Assembly: GCA_037447655.1 (NCBI GenBank)
Contig: JBBHKE010001884.1
Coordinates: 161,495 to 211,345, forward strand
Direction of reading: 5' to 3'
DNA length: 49,851 nucleotides
Origin: Zygnema cylindricum
Lineage: Eukaryota > Streptophyta > Zygnematophyceae > Zygnematales > Zygnemataceae
The notes beneath the pieces were generated by a model. It had not been told where the DNA came from. It did not search any database and was given only the letters and a program-made list of their open reading frames with translations. Of this stretch, positions 33,863 through 45,316 are shown one piece after another. Position numbers and translations under genes: made by a program. The stretch's first letter is position 1. Each line of letters opens with the position of its first letter.

Positions 33863-34917
33863 ATTAGAAATTAATGGTCTTTTAAAGTATTTTCTGGGTC
33901 TTAATAGAAATAAGAAAGAAGCCGAGGCAGTCTACCTCTAACTTCTCTCTTCCACTCTCAAACTTGTCGCAGTCACTAAGAAATTGGAGAGGGAGCTAGA
34001 GCCATGGCTACCTAGCCTATCCAAAGGTTGACGGGAAAATATATATTAGTTAGGGGTTTATTTACTAAAAGATATGTGCCGGCCACGGGATTTGTTCTTG
34101 GTACCTAGTGGCCGGCAGACAGTCGGTAGCCGTTAGCTTTAGCAGTTAAGTCTAGAAGTAGTGTTACGTACTATATGGTTTGATAAATATTTAAACATTT
34201 ATACGTAGGATAGTTCATTTAACTGTAACTATTTACGGGAGACATATATCCAGTAAATGTAAAAGTACGGATTTCGGTATGGATAAGAAACCAATACCGC
34301 GCATTTATTTCTTTAGTGAAACGAATACCGCGCATGTATTTATTACGGCTACGATTAAATGTGAATTTAATCGGACGGCTGGAATTAACGTCAAAATCAC
34401 ATAAGAGGATTTCAGCGGTTTTTGGTCATCACCACATCGAATGACACGTGGCAGAATGACATTGGATCGCGGCATCTCTGAGGATAAAGGGAGTGAATCT
34501 GCACATACCACGTGTCGACATTTAGGCCATGTCGTACAGTGTCCGTACCGAAAGTACACCGGCAGTTGTACTTTTGTGTATGAAACTGAAATCTGATTGG
34601 CTCGGTACATCAGTAGATGAAGTCTGTGAGGGAGATAGGACTTAGAAAAATTAGAAAATAGGACCCTCTCTCCCAGAGAGCTTCTGTACAAAAGGTCAAC
34701 TTCGACCCTCCATAACTTACTGCTCAGGGGAGCAAATTCAGAGATTCTTTTTGCTATCGACTGAATGGAGTCTTGCCTTCACAGGGGTGGAGTTGGTCAG
34801 TGTTATTTTAAGCCAGCGTGGCCGTTATTTTTGCTGAAACACAAAAGGGTCATGGTTATCCTAGAGGCTTCTTGGAAGCTGTCCACTCTGAGGACTTATG
34901 AAGGTCTCAGAGTTTCA
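33863..34917 (+). repeat. CopA-6 5' LTR
   Basis: 1,055 bp. The first two bases are AT instead of TG (ATTAGAAATTAATGG). Subfamily with GTGCCGGCCACGGGATTTG. Contains the 31-bp spaced direct repeat AATACCGCGCATTTATTT (34293-34310) and AATACCGCGCATGTATTT (34324-34341). Confidence 0.88.
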
Positions 34918-37900
34918 GGTTATGGGCACACCCTCTAATGTACCAATATTTAATGGAACTGGCTTAATATATTGGGAAAGTATGATGATAGGAGCTCTAT
35001 GCGAAAAAAGGTTTTGGGGGATAGTGAGTGGACGGTTCGGGCGTCTATCTAGTCTTCGAATTCCTCCTAGGTTTGGAGGAAGCAGATTCACCAGAAAAGA
35101 GGATCCACCTTCAACGGAGGAAACAAAAGAAGGAGAGGTGGTGGACAAAGGAAATGAGAAGGAGGCGACCACACCAATAGCAACTAGTTCGGCATTCATG
35201 TCACCTATTTCGAGGAACGAGGAGAATGATACTTAAACCTGAGACTACAACAATATTGTGGCAAAGCAGTTAATCCTACGCCATCTCACTCAAGGACTTG
35301 CATGTCCTCATTTGCAGGTAGAAAGGGCATCCGATCTTTGGATGGCTCTCATAGAGATGTACTGAACTGGTACGATTCAGCAACAACAGTTGGCTGATCA
35401 GAAAGTTAAGGAGTATGTATACAAAGTGGGTTAGATGTCGGATTTTTGCAATGAGCTTGCTACACTCTTCATGGAGCTAGAGATTGCGGGAAAAGATTTT
35501 AGTGAAAAAGAAAAGGTTAATTGTTTACTGATGAAGTTACCCGATGAGTTGGAGAACATAGTCAACCGTGTGCAGGACTTGCCGGACTCAAGGTGGATAT
35601 GGAACTCAGTGGTAGGGTTGATTCTCGTTCAGGAGAATACGATTGAGATTCGAACGGGAGGAAAGAGTGGCCAAGCCTTGGCAACTGGGACTGACTAGAG
35701 GAACAAGGATTCCCGGAAACCGGTCGAAAACTATGGGGGGAGGGAGCAGAAAAATCAGACCGACGAGTTTGGACAGAGGGCTCCCAAAGGTTGATGTCAT
35801 TTTTGTAAGAAACCGGGGCACTATATGGGAGAGTGCACTAAGCTAACCGAGCTTTGGTTAAAAGAGGGGCAGACCGGTGGTACCCCGAGAGGAAAGAAAA
35901 AGGCCCTTATGACAGAGGTACATGAGGCGGATTCTGAGGATGAGGACGATGAGCTTCTTTGGATGAGGAGTTCGAGGCGAAAAACAAGGTGGAAATTCCA
36001 CGAAGGCAGAAATGATCTTACAGTGGATTAAAAGGTGAAGCAGGCAGGATTGTAAATTCAGGTGCCTCCTTGCACATGTGGAAGGATCGGCACTTATTCA
36101 CTTAGATAAGAAAGATTCCCACCGTAGAGATAGAGTACGAGGATGGGAGGATAGTCACCACTACTCTTCTAGGATCGGTAGATTTGAAAGTGTTAGTAGA
36201 AGGATAGACATCCATAGTAACATTCTCTGATATATTGTTTATTATGGAACTGAACAAAAACCTCATCTCTACATCTGTATAAGATGATAAGGTTTTTTTA
36301 ACTAGCACTAAGGAAGGAGTCTTTACTGCTAGTTTTGAGGAGGATGTCTATTTCATTGCTGAGAAAGGTAGCCATGGGATGTTTAGGCTGATTTTATATA
36401 ATGAAATGAAGAAACTTTATTTTGCTGGTGTTCATGATATTATGATGTGGCATAAGAGGCTTGGGCATGTGAATCTAGATAAGTTAACAGAGATGAAAAA
36501 GATGGGAGTGGTGGAAGGGATTAAGTGCAGTGAGAGTGATAATATAAGTGATTGTAGTGGGTGTGCTCAAGGTAAAGCACACAGATTACCCTTTCCTAAA
36601 ACAGCCACCTACAAGGGAGGAAAAATTCTGAATCTACTACACACGGATATTTAGGGACCGGCTAAAGTGCCCTCACCGGGGGGGAAGAGATTTATGATGA
36701 CTATCACTAATGATTGGTCTCGGTATTCCCGGGTGTATTTTTTGAAAAACAAGTCCGAATCTTAGGATTGTTTTAGACAATATAAAGCATGGAGCGAAAA
36801 ACTCCATGAAACTCCAATCATGAGAATAAGGAGTGACAAGGTGGAGAGTATATTTCTAACCAATTTGAGGATTTTTTGAGGAAAGATGGGGTCCAACACC
36901 AAAAGACAGTTCCAAAAAACCCGGAACAGAATGGGGTAGGTGAAAGGTTAAATAAAATACTAAGTGATAGTGCTAGAAGTATGTTGTCCGATAACAAGAT
37001 AGGAAAAAGGTTTTAGGCAAAAACAATGAACTGTGCTAATTATCTCAAAAATAGAGTTCTTACTTCAGCTATAAAAGATCAAACACCTTATGAGAGATGG
37101 ACAGGCCGGAAACCAGACATATCTCACTTAAAGGTTTTCAGCAGTCAAGTATTCAGTCTAGATACAGATCGGTCTAATTAGAAGCTAAATCTTTAAGGAA
37201 AACCGGGATACTTATTAGGATATGATGAGGATGTTAAAGGATATAGAGTTTATGATCTAAAAAGGGAAGATATAATCTTAGTAAACCATCTAGTAGTTAT
37301 GGATGAAACAAAGTCTGTGGATCCCTTCAAATATACAAAGTCAGTAAAAATCAGATTTGAGTCTGAAAATTCTGATGACTTTGAGCTTCCTAACTATCCA
37401 GGTTTTAGAGAAGATGACATTCTTGCAGGTACAAATCAGACCGAAAAGGACTCGGCTGTGGAAACTCCAGTGACAACTCTACCCGAAGCGGAAAACATGG
37501 TGGAAAATGATTCAGAATCAAGAGATAGGGGAGAAGCCAAGTTTGTTCAAAAGAATCCACGAGAACCATCTATTCCAGCCTCAGATTTTGAAAGGGGGAG
37601 GAGAAGTAGCAAAAGATTGCAAGAAAAACAGGTTAATAACAAGGTAACAAAACTATCTCATCAAGATGAACCTCAGACTTATGGAGAGGCAATGACTTGT
37701 CCAGAAAGAAACCGGTGGAAGACAGCCATCAATGAGGAGATGGCCTCAATTATGGCAGCCGATACTTGTGAGCTGGTGGATTGTCCACGTAACCGAAAAC
37801 CAATCGGTTGTAAGTGGGTTTTCAAATGAAAACTGAACCCAGATAACACAATCGAGCGATACAATGCTATATTAGTGGCAAATGGATTTACACAAAAAGA

Positions 37901-39254
37901 GGGAATTGACTAGGAGGAAACCTTTGCCCCGGTCGTCAGATTTCTCTCCGTCCGCATATTTCTCACTCAAGCAGTAGCGGAAGACATAGAAGTGCATCTG
38001 ATGGACATCAAGACAGCCTTTTTGCATGGATAATTGGAAGAGAAGATCTTCATGCGACAACCCGAAGGGTTTGTAGAGGAAGGAGAGGAGAGTAATGTAT
38101 GTTGGCTGATTAAATCTCTTTATGGTTTGAAACAAGCGCCTCGACAGTAGAATAAGAAGCTTGATGAGTTTCTTACCTGTCTGGGATATATCCGGATCAG
38201 CTTAGATAATCCAATCTATGTTTTCGAAGATGAGGAAGGTTTTATATTTATTGCAATTTATGTTGATGAATTGCTTGTTTAAAGTAAATCAATGGAAAAA
38301 ATTAATAAACTGAAAACCGATCTTAAGGGGAGATTTGAAATGAAGGATATGGGGGAAGCAAAATATATTTTGGGAATTCAAGTAGAAAGAGACGGAAAAA
38401 GAAAGATTATAAGATTGACTCAAAAGGAAGCAATATGGAACATGCTTGAAAAATTTTAGATGGATAAAGCTAATAGTTCTACAACTCCAATGGAGTTGAA
38501 GAAGGGAAGTGAAGGAAGTGAGGAAGAAGGAGTCATAGTCTTAGACGAGGAATTATCTCCTGAAGAACAGAAGTTCATGCAGACTATTCCTTACAGGCAA
38601 GTAGTGGGAAGTATAATCTATTTTATAAATTGTACCCGGCCGGATTTAGCTGCAGCTGTAGGAGTGCTGAGTAGAAGTCTAAATGCTCCCACTAAGAGGG
38701 ATTGGGAGGCAGCTAAGAGAGTCCTTAGATATTTGATAGGAAAAAGGGATCTATGGTTGCATTTGGGTGGGGAGAATACTAACATCACTACTTGGAGTGA
38801 TGCCAGTTATGGTGATGCTCCGATGAGGAGATGCACTTATAGATATGTATTATATGTGGGTGATATGGCTTGCTGTTGGAGTAGCAAACAACAAAAAGTT
38901 ATTACTCAGTCCACCATGGAGGCTGAGTATATGGCCTCTTGCTCTGTTGTAAAAGAATTGATGTGGGTCAAGTCTTTGCTTGGTGAGCTTGGTCACCTTA
39001 AGAGTGGTGAGAATAAATTTTTTTGTGATAATGAGGCAGCAATCGCTATTTTTGCCAATCCTAAACATCATTTTAAAGCCAAACACATGGACATTAGACT
39101 TAGCTTTGTTAGAGAGAAAGTAGAAAACAAAATAATCAGTTTAGAGTACCGACCGGATAGTGAGATGGTAGCAAATAGGATGACCAAACCTGTGCCTTCC
39201 CCTAAGCTAATTTTTTGCACGGAGAAGTGTGGTATGAAATTAAAGATTGACTAG
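34898..39254 (+). pseudogene. CopA-6 gag-pol (decayed)
   Basis: Gag begins MKVSEFQVMGTPSNVPIFNG and is broken by stops near 35,236 and 35,434. Lesions shared with CopA-5: the 1-bp loss at 35951-35962, NSGAS for DSGAS (codon 36055-36057), TAG at 36205-36207 and TGA at 37827-37829. Lesions shared with CopA-3: TAG at 37179-37181 and TAA at 37194-37196 after integrase. The RT palm reads YVDE (38259-38270). The last block (38460-39254) is open through RT thumb and RNase H to the normal end KLKID. The protein is not makeable, and the lesion pattern points to a mosaic origin. Confidence 0.88.
34918..34932 (+). promoter_or_regulatory. CopA-6 half-tRNA primer binding site
   Basis: GGTTATGGGCACACC, 14 of 15 bases complementary to the initiator tRNA-Met anticodon arm, directly after the LTR. 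Confidence 0.83.
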
Positions 39255-39267
39255 AAAATAAGGGGAG

Positions 39268-40336
39268 TGTAGAAGTTAATGGTCTGTTTAAAGTATTTCC
39301 TAGATCTTAATAGAAATATAGAAAGAAGCCGAGGTAGTCTACCTTTAACTTCTCTCTCCAACTCTCAAACTTGTCGCAGTCACTGAAAAGTTGGAGAGGA
39401 AGCTAGAGCCAAAGCTACCTTGGCTATCCAGAGGTTTACGAAAAATATATATATTAATTTATTTACCGTTAGGGGTTTATTTACTAAAAGGTATGTGATT
39501 ACCCCAGGATTTGATCTTGGTACCTGCGGGACGGTAAACAGCTAATAGCCGGTAGCCTTAACTGTTAAGTCTTGACATAGAGTTACGTGTTATAGGGTTT
39601 GATTATTAATTAAACATTAATACGTACGATAATTCATTTTACTAAAACAGTTTAACGGGAGACATAGATCTGGTAATGTAAAAGTACGGATTACAGTACG
39701 GATAAAAAACGAATACCCCGCATTTATTTATTTAGCGAAACAAATACCGCGCATGTATTTATTACGGCTACCATTAAATGTGAATTTAATCGGACGGCTG
39801 GAATTACACGCCAAGATCGTGAAAAGGATTTCGGCGGTTTTTGGTCATCGCCACTTCGGATGACACATGGCCGAATGACATTAGATCGCGGCATCTCCGA
39901 GGATTAAGGGAGCGAATCCGGATATACCACGTGCCGACATTTAGGCCATGTCCTACAATGTCCGTAAAAAAAGGACACCGACAGATGTACTTTTGTGTAC
40001 GGAAGTGGAATATGATTGGCTCTGTACATCAGTAGATAGAGTCTGTGAGAGAGATAGGACTTAGAAAAATTAGGAGATAAGACCCTCTCTCCCAAAGAGC
40101 TTCTATACAAAAGGTCAACATTGACCCTCCATAACTTACTGCTCAGGGGAGCAAATTCAGAGATTCTTTTTGCTATCGACTGAAGGGAGTCTTGCCTTCA
40201 CATGGGTGAAGTTGGTCAGAGTTTTTGTCTGCCTGGGTGGCATTTGTTCTTACTGAAACACAAAGGGGTCAGGGTTATCCTAGAGGCTTCTTGGAAGCTG
40301 TCCACTCTGAGGACTTATGGAGGTCTTAGAGTTTTA
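39268..40336 (+). repeat. CopA-6 3' LTR
   Basis: 1,069 bp, TGTAGAAGTTAATGG...AGAGTTTTA, preceded by CTAGAAAATAAGGGGAG. It carries GTGATTACCCCAGGATTTGATC and so groups with the CopA-5 LTR, not with its own 5' partner. Confidence 0.88.
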
Positions 40337-43330
40337 ACACTATTTACGATTTCTTGGAACCTAGTCACATGAGTTGGTCCATCCTAGCATACACATCGAC
40401 TAGGTCTCAGATGCCTGTACGCGCAGCACTATATTGCATAGTTGCATTTCCATCTAGAAGTTGGCATCATGCTGTAAATTGTTTCCATTAGCTTCTGACT
40501 GAGTATGAATTGCGACAATCCTTAATAGCGGATGAACAACTAGCGTTTGCACAGGCCATGGAAGCCATTACCATCGACGTACCTGAAAAACCAATGTGGA
40601 AATTTGGGAGGGGACTAACGAAACCGGAACACGAACTGTTATACACAGTCATAAACCAACACAAAGACGCGTTCGCTTACTCAATGAAAGATTTGGATCG
40701 ACACACCACTTACACATTGTCCATTGACCTAGAAGATGATAGACCCATATTCCAACCCAAACATCGTCTATTAGAAATTGAATGGGAAGCAGTGGACAAA
40801 CAATGCACAAAGTTAGAAGAGGCAGGACTAATTATAGGTTCGACTCCACCTTTGCAGCGCCCACCATCATGCCTCGTAAAAAAGACGCATAGGGGAATTT
40901 CACAGAACGTCGCATGTGCGGGGACTATCGAGAAATGAATTCCCGTACAATCTAGGACCGACATCCAATGCCTTTGGCGGAGGACATTTTTGATCACGTC
41001 AGAGGGGCTATATATTTCAGCATTGTGGATGTGCGACATGGGTTTAACCAAATTGAAATAGAGGAAAAAGAATGACATAAGACAACATTTTGGGGAAGTG
41101 ACGGGCGTTGGGAATGGTTAGTTATGCCCTTTGGCTTGAAAAATGCATTGGTATTTTTCTACTGGGTTATCGACTCAGTCTTAGGGGGTGTAAGTTTGCC
41201 CGTTGCTATATTGACGATTTAATCATTGCATCAGCCTCTATAGAGGAACACGCAGTACATATATAGTGGGTATTAAAGGAGTTGAAAAAGGTGGGTGTTA
41301 AATGCCATCCTGCCAAATGCATCTTCGAGGCTGAAAGGGTACCATGTCTTACGCAATTTATCTCATCCGAGGGAATTACTCCACTAGAAGCCAAGGTAAA
41401 AAGGATCAGTAAACTACAGGCCCCAACAGGTTTAAGTAGCTTGTGTGCATTCTTTGGTTTGGCTAATTATTATTAGAGGTTTGTTCCTAGTTTTAGCACA
41501 CTCGCATCCCCACTAAATGAACTTTTGAAAAAATCAGTGTCGTTTACTTGGGGACCCTCGCAAATTGAGGCATTCCAGGGATTAAAGAAAGCATTGTCCA
41601 CCGCTCCCATTCTTCGTCCACCAAATCATAAGTTACCATTTTGTCTGCAAACAGATTTTGGTAAGCTCGGTATCGCAGCCATCCTAACCAAGCGTGAGCT
41701 CACTAGCGAGGAATATGTGGTGGCTTATGCCAGTCGAAGCAACAATCAAGCGGAGTCGAACAACAGTAGTTATGAAAGGGAGTGCCTTGCTAGAGTTTGG
41801 AGAATTGTGCATTTTCGCCATTATCTTTATGCCAAGCCTTTTACTCTTCTTACTGACCATCAACCATTGCATTGGCTCATGACCAATGACAAACTATTTG
41901 GCAAATTAGCCCTCTCGGCCCTTATTTTGCAAGAATACGATATAGAGATCATCCATTGACCGGGGCTCTTCAATTTGAAAGCCCGCGGTCTTTCTCGAAA
42001 CTCGTTACCCAATTCGGCCAATAATGGAGTGCGACAGGATTTTGATGACGAACTAGTTGCATCGTTTTCTGCCGGAGCACATCTGGTTTACAATTTTTCA
42101 GGCCCCACAGGTCTAAAAATAGAACACGATCCATGGCGCGATAGCGCTCTGGTTCTCTTTTTATCCACTCTGTTCTTTCGAGTTTGCACCTTAGCAGAAG
42201 AGGAGGAGCGTGTTCGTAAAAGCGCTCAAAATTACTTATGGATGGGAGGTTCCCTTATTCGTCTCCTCGCAGATGGAAGTCATCGGCATGTTCCTCGGCC
42301 GACAGAACGCGTATCAGTTATTGATCAGATTCATACTGATCTGGGACATCATGGTACCGAACGGACTTTGAGTTTAGTATAGACACGTTGTTGGTGGTCA
42401 GGTATGCAAGCTGACGTGGCGTTCGTGTTATAAGGATGTAGCACGTGTGACTGGTTGCGGACCTCATTCTTTAACTGCCAAACTTCACTTCAACCTTTGC
42501 ATATCCGAGGTCTTTTCTACAAGTGGTCGTGTGATTTGGCCGGTCCTTTCCCTGTCTCACGAAGGGGCAAGCAATACATCATGATCATGATCGAGAATTT
42601 TAGCAAATGGGTGGAAGTTGTGGCCCTCGCGCACAAAACTGCCAAACTCACCACCACCGCTTTCAAGGAGCATGTGCCCCTCCGATATGGAGCTCCGGCA
42701 GAAGTCCTTACAGACCAGGGGACCGAGTTTCGTGGCGAATTTCAAGAGATGTTGGACGAGGCGTTGATCGATCACCGTTGAACAAGTCGAGATCATCCCC
42801 AGGCAGACGGTTTGGCCAAGAGGGCGGTGCAAACATTTAAGCGGGCTTTGCGTAAACATTGCTTGGAGAAACATATCACTGTGCGGGATGAATCATTGGC
42901 TTATATTGTCATGGGTTATCGCATGTCTGTACAGGCCAGCTTAGCAAATTTCAGTCCGTATTATGTGTTATTTGGTCGACAGCCACTGCTAGGTAGAAAT
43001 ATACAGAAAGCCACAAGTTTTCTTTTGCGGCTTATGTTTGATTCTCTTTTTTTGGAAAAACTAACCAATCGGGCTTTGCTATTTGCTAGGGAAATTCCAA
43101 TGGCCTTTGAAAACTTGCAGATTGCTCAACATCGCGACTCCTTACGGTTTGCAACAACTCGTAGTGGCATTTAACGACCGCAACAAAAACCCTATCGGGT
43201 GGGGGAATATGTATATTTGCGTCGGCAAACATTCGACACACTCGACACGGATGTATCAGCTCACATATTGAGGATCACAAAAAAATACTCCAATGGATTA
43301 TTAAGCCTATAAGGGGCCGAGACACGAACT
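40337..43330 (+). pseudogene. Gyp-2 Ty3/gypsy pol: RT, RNase H, integrase
   Basis: Forward gypsy pol, 5' truncated at the CopA-6 edge. RT: YEMRQ-like N-terminal block (40510-40938), CGDYREMNSRTI after a frameshift, VMPFGLKNA, and the active site CYIDDLIIAS (about 41,206-41,235). Connection and RNase H (41282-41959) show FCLQTDFGKLG, SSYERECLA and LTDHQPL. Integrase: zinc-binding HHCC part (41975-42470) and the core, with CDLAGPF and LTDQGTEF. The third catalytic residue is Lys (AAG, 42819-42821) in GLAKRAVQ, where Glu is required. Stops and frameshifts separate the blocks. The element would have replicated through an RNA intermediate, but this copy is dead. Confidence 0.85.
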
Positions 43331-43603
43331 TTGCGAGAACATTCGAAAAATTGTGCCCCCTGCTATCTACCTCATCGTTCCCACCGTATGGATCCGTGGC
43401 GGATACCAATTACCGAGGCCACCATGTGTCAGTTGTGTCGGCGGTCTGACGGAGAAACGACGATGCTTCTCTGCGACTATTGCAATCTAGGATTTCATTT
43501 GGAGTGCTTGGTTCCCCCTTTGCACGCTATTCCAGCTGGACAGTGGTTTTGCCACGGATGTCGCGACCTACCGGCTGTCCTTCCTAGCTCCCCTGTAGGC
43601 TAA
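43331..43603 (+). CDS. PHD-finger segment at the end of Gyp-2 pol
   Basis: An open stretch of 90 codons at the C-terminal end of the gypsy polyprotein, downstream of integrase. From 43424 it carries a full PHD zinc finger: CQLC, CDYC, H in GFHLEC, and CHGC, spaced as Cys4-His-Cys3, with the usual Trp before the last Cys pair. PHD fingers read histone H3 tails. On an integrase this suggests chromatin-guided insertion, as chromodomains do in other gypsy elements (inference). The segment is probably the 3' part of a longer polyprotein, and the start shown is only the first Met of the open frame. It is followed at once by the polypurine tract and the LTR. Confidence 0.75.
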   Translation: MREHSKNCAPCYLPHRSHRMDPWRIPITEATMCQLCRRSDGETTMLLCDYCNLGFHLECLVPPLHAIPAGQWFCHGCRDLPAVLPSSPVG

Positions 43604-43620
43604 GGAGCTGGGGGGGGGGG
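43604..43620 (+). promoter_or_regulatory. Gyp-2 polypurine tract
   Basis: AGGAGCTG followed by a run of about 11 G, directly before the LTR sequence ATTCCATCC. Confidence 0.6.
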
Positions 43621-44792
43621 ATTCCATCCTTTTTCATCTTTACCTACTGGACTTGTTGTTGTACTTTTATTTGTTTGCTTGTTTTCTTGGGCTGATCCAT
43701 TGATATTTATGTTGGTATATATTCTTTGTCCTCTAGTTGTATCAAACATATGTGAGGTCCATACATTTTGGCGTTCACTCTCAACGCTAACTGGGTATGA
43801 TGCATGTCATTTAACAATCGTATACCCATGCACGACAACTGTCATGCCGCAAGATGTCGGCGGGTGTTATTGTTGATTCCTATACTAATTAGGGTATAAA
43901 GGAATATTACAGGTCGGTAACGAATTGTGCAATTAAAGGCACGGACGGAATAGAGGCCGTACCATGTTACCAGCATGGAACCAGATTGCGGTACAACATC
44001 GTATGACGCAAATTCGAACGACTCCAAACTTGAGATATTGTGGACTCAAACGGCTACAAACATGACACATGTCCAAGTCGTGAACCCTTGGAGGTTCATG
44101 CATTATTTTTGTAGCGTAGGGAGGGTTTTCATCCTCGAGGTGTAGATGTAAGGCATCCCGAGGTGGCCACGCAACGGCCACCTCTAGAAACCGGCAGCGT
44201 TTGTACATAGAAACTTGCTTAGTCAAAGACATGTAGGAATTAGTGTAGCTGTACGATAGACAACTACATAGGATAAAGGCCATGTGGCCGCGTAGGATTA
44301 GTTGCAAATTACATCACGGAAATCCAACATTGGAGAGTTGTCGTTTTCTGGCAAATCTATATTCTCGCGATTTGTCAAACCTTTTTGTTTCAGTTGGCAT
44401 TTTTGGCAGCATATTTAGTATCATTTAGTTGTCGAGTTAGGGTTTCTCCCACTGGATCCTTAGTTTGTTGCTTGCTATTGTCTTTGAGCTTTCTTATCTC
44501 TCTTTTCCGTACTAAGTCCTTACCTAATCTACCGGCGCAAGCAGCTTGCATGGTTTCCCTCCAGACTGTGTCTCACTTGCCGTGGTCTATGAATTCTAGC
44601 GTGTGAATCTTGAAGTTTTATTGTTCCTTGTGCGCGGTTTTCGTCGTTTGGCTCTCTTTTCCTTTAACTTCGGGAGTGCCGGTTTTCTCGGCGGCTTCAT
44701 TCAGTTAAGGAGGGTCTCCGGTCTGCTAGTTGGACTCTTATAGGGAATATTGTAGACTTCAGGGCATAGTGGCCACTGACGCAAATATTGGA
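43621..44792 (+). repeat. Gyp-2 3' LTR (about 1.17 kb)
   Basis: It runs from the polypurine tract to CACTGACGCAAATATTGGA. Its right two thirds (44065-44786) match the Gyp-1 LTR fragment at 17615-18331 in inverse orientation. Its first 220 bases recur directly after it. Ends are not fixed to the base, and no TG...CA pair is clear. No coding function is supported, although short open frames exist. Confidence 0.65.
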
Positions 44793-45010
44793 ATTCCATC
44801 CTTTTTGATCCTTACCTACTGGACTTGTCGTTATACTTTAATTTTTTTGCTTGTTTTCTTGGGCTGATCCATTGATATTTCTGCTGGTATATATTATTTG
44901 TCCTCTAGTTGTATCAGACATATGTGAGGTCTATACATTTTGGAGTTCACTGTCAACGCTAACTGGGTATGATGCATGTCATTTAACAATTGTATGCCCA
45001 TGCACGACAT
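44793..45010 (+). repeat. second copy of the gypsy LTR start
   Basis: About 217 bp that repeat 43621-43840 with few changes (ATTCCATCCTTTTTGATCC through CCCATGCACGACA). It lies directly after the LTR and then ends in unrelated sequence. This fits a truncated tandem LTR. Confidence 0.75.
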
Positions 45011-45316
45011 TGGAAAAAAACCCTAAATGGCGTAAAAGAAAAAACAGAACAATTTATGCTGTTAAAGAATTTGGGGGGAAAAAAAGGTACCTTAAATAGC
45101 GTCCATTAGGCCAATAACGATTCACGGTGTACAGTACACCTTGAATCGTTATTAGCGTATAGAAATTATTAGTGTAAACAAAAAATTAGCGTCATTCATT
45201 CTAATTTAGTGCCAGTACACGTGGCAGATTATAGTCCACGTTCTTAAATAGTGTAGTTTATTATATTTAGGGTCTCAATGTCAAAATTTTGTGGTGCCGA
45301 TATAGAGCACATAAGG
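45011..45316. other. intergenic, with a foldback repeat
   Basis: AT-rich sequence without a supported gene. It contains the inverted repeat at 45113-45153 and ends with the left 8-bp target duplication of the hAT-like element (ACATAAGG, 45309-45316). Confidence 0.6.
45113..45153. repeat. 20-bp inverted repeat (foldback)
   Basis: The left arm AATAACGATTCACGGTGTAC (45113-45132) and right arm (45134-45153) pair at 19 of 20 positions around a single A. The left-arm sequence recurs exactly at 46136-46155, to the right of the hAT-like element. Confidence 0.85.

Larger units (their letters stand above)
33863..40336 (+). mobile_element. CopA-6, Ty1/copia element with mismatched LTRs
   Basis: A 6,474-bp forward element with LTRs of 1,055 and 1,069 bp. 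The two LTRs belong to different subfamilies. The flanking 5-mers differ (ACCAC at 33858-33862, ACACT at 40337-40341), and the flanks are different elements (CopA RNase H left, gypsy pol right). This copy is therefore probably a recombinant and not a simple insertion. Confidence 0.87.

Noticed and set aside
43679-43876. ORF MFSWADPLIFMLVYILCPLV repeated at 44851-45099
   Set aside because: It lies in the duplicated first part of the gypsy LTR, and changes are spread over all codon positions. No evidence of protein function.
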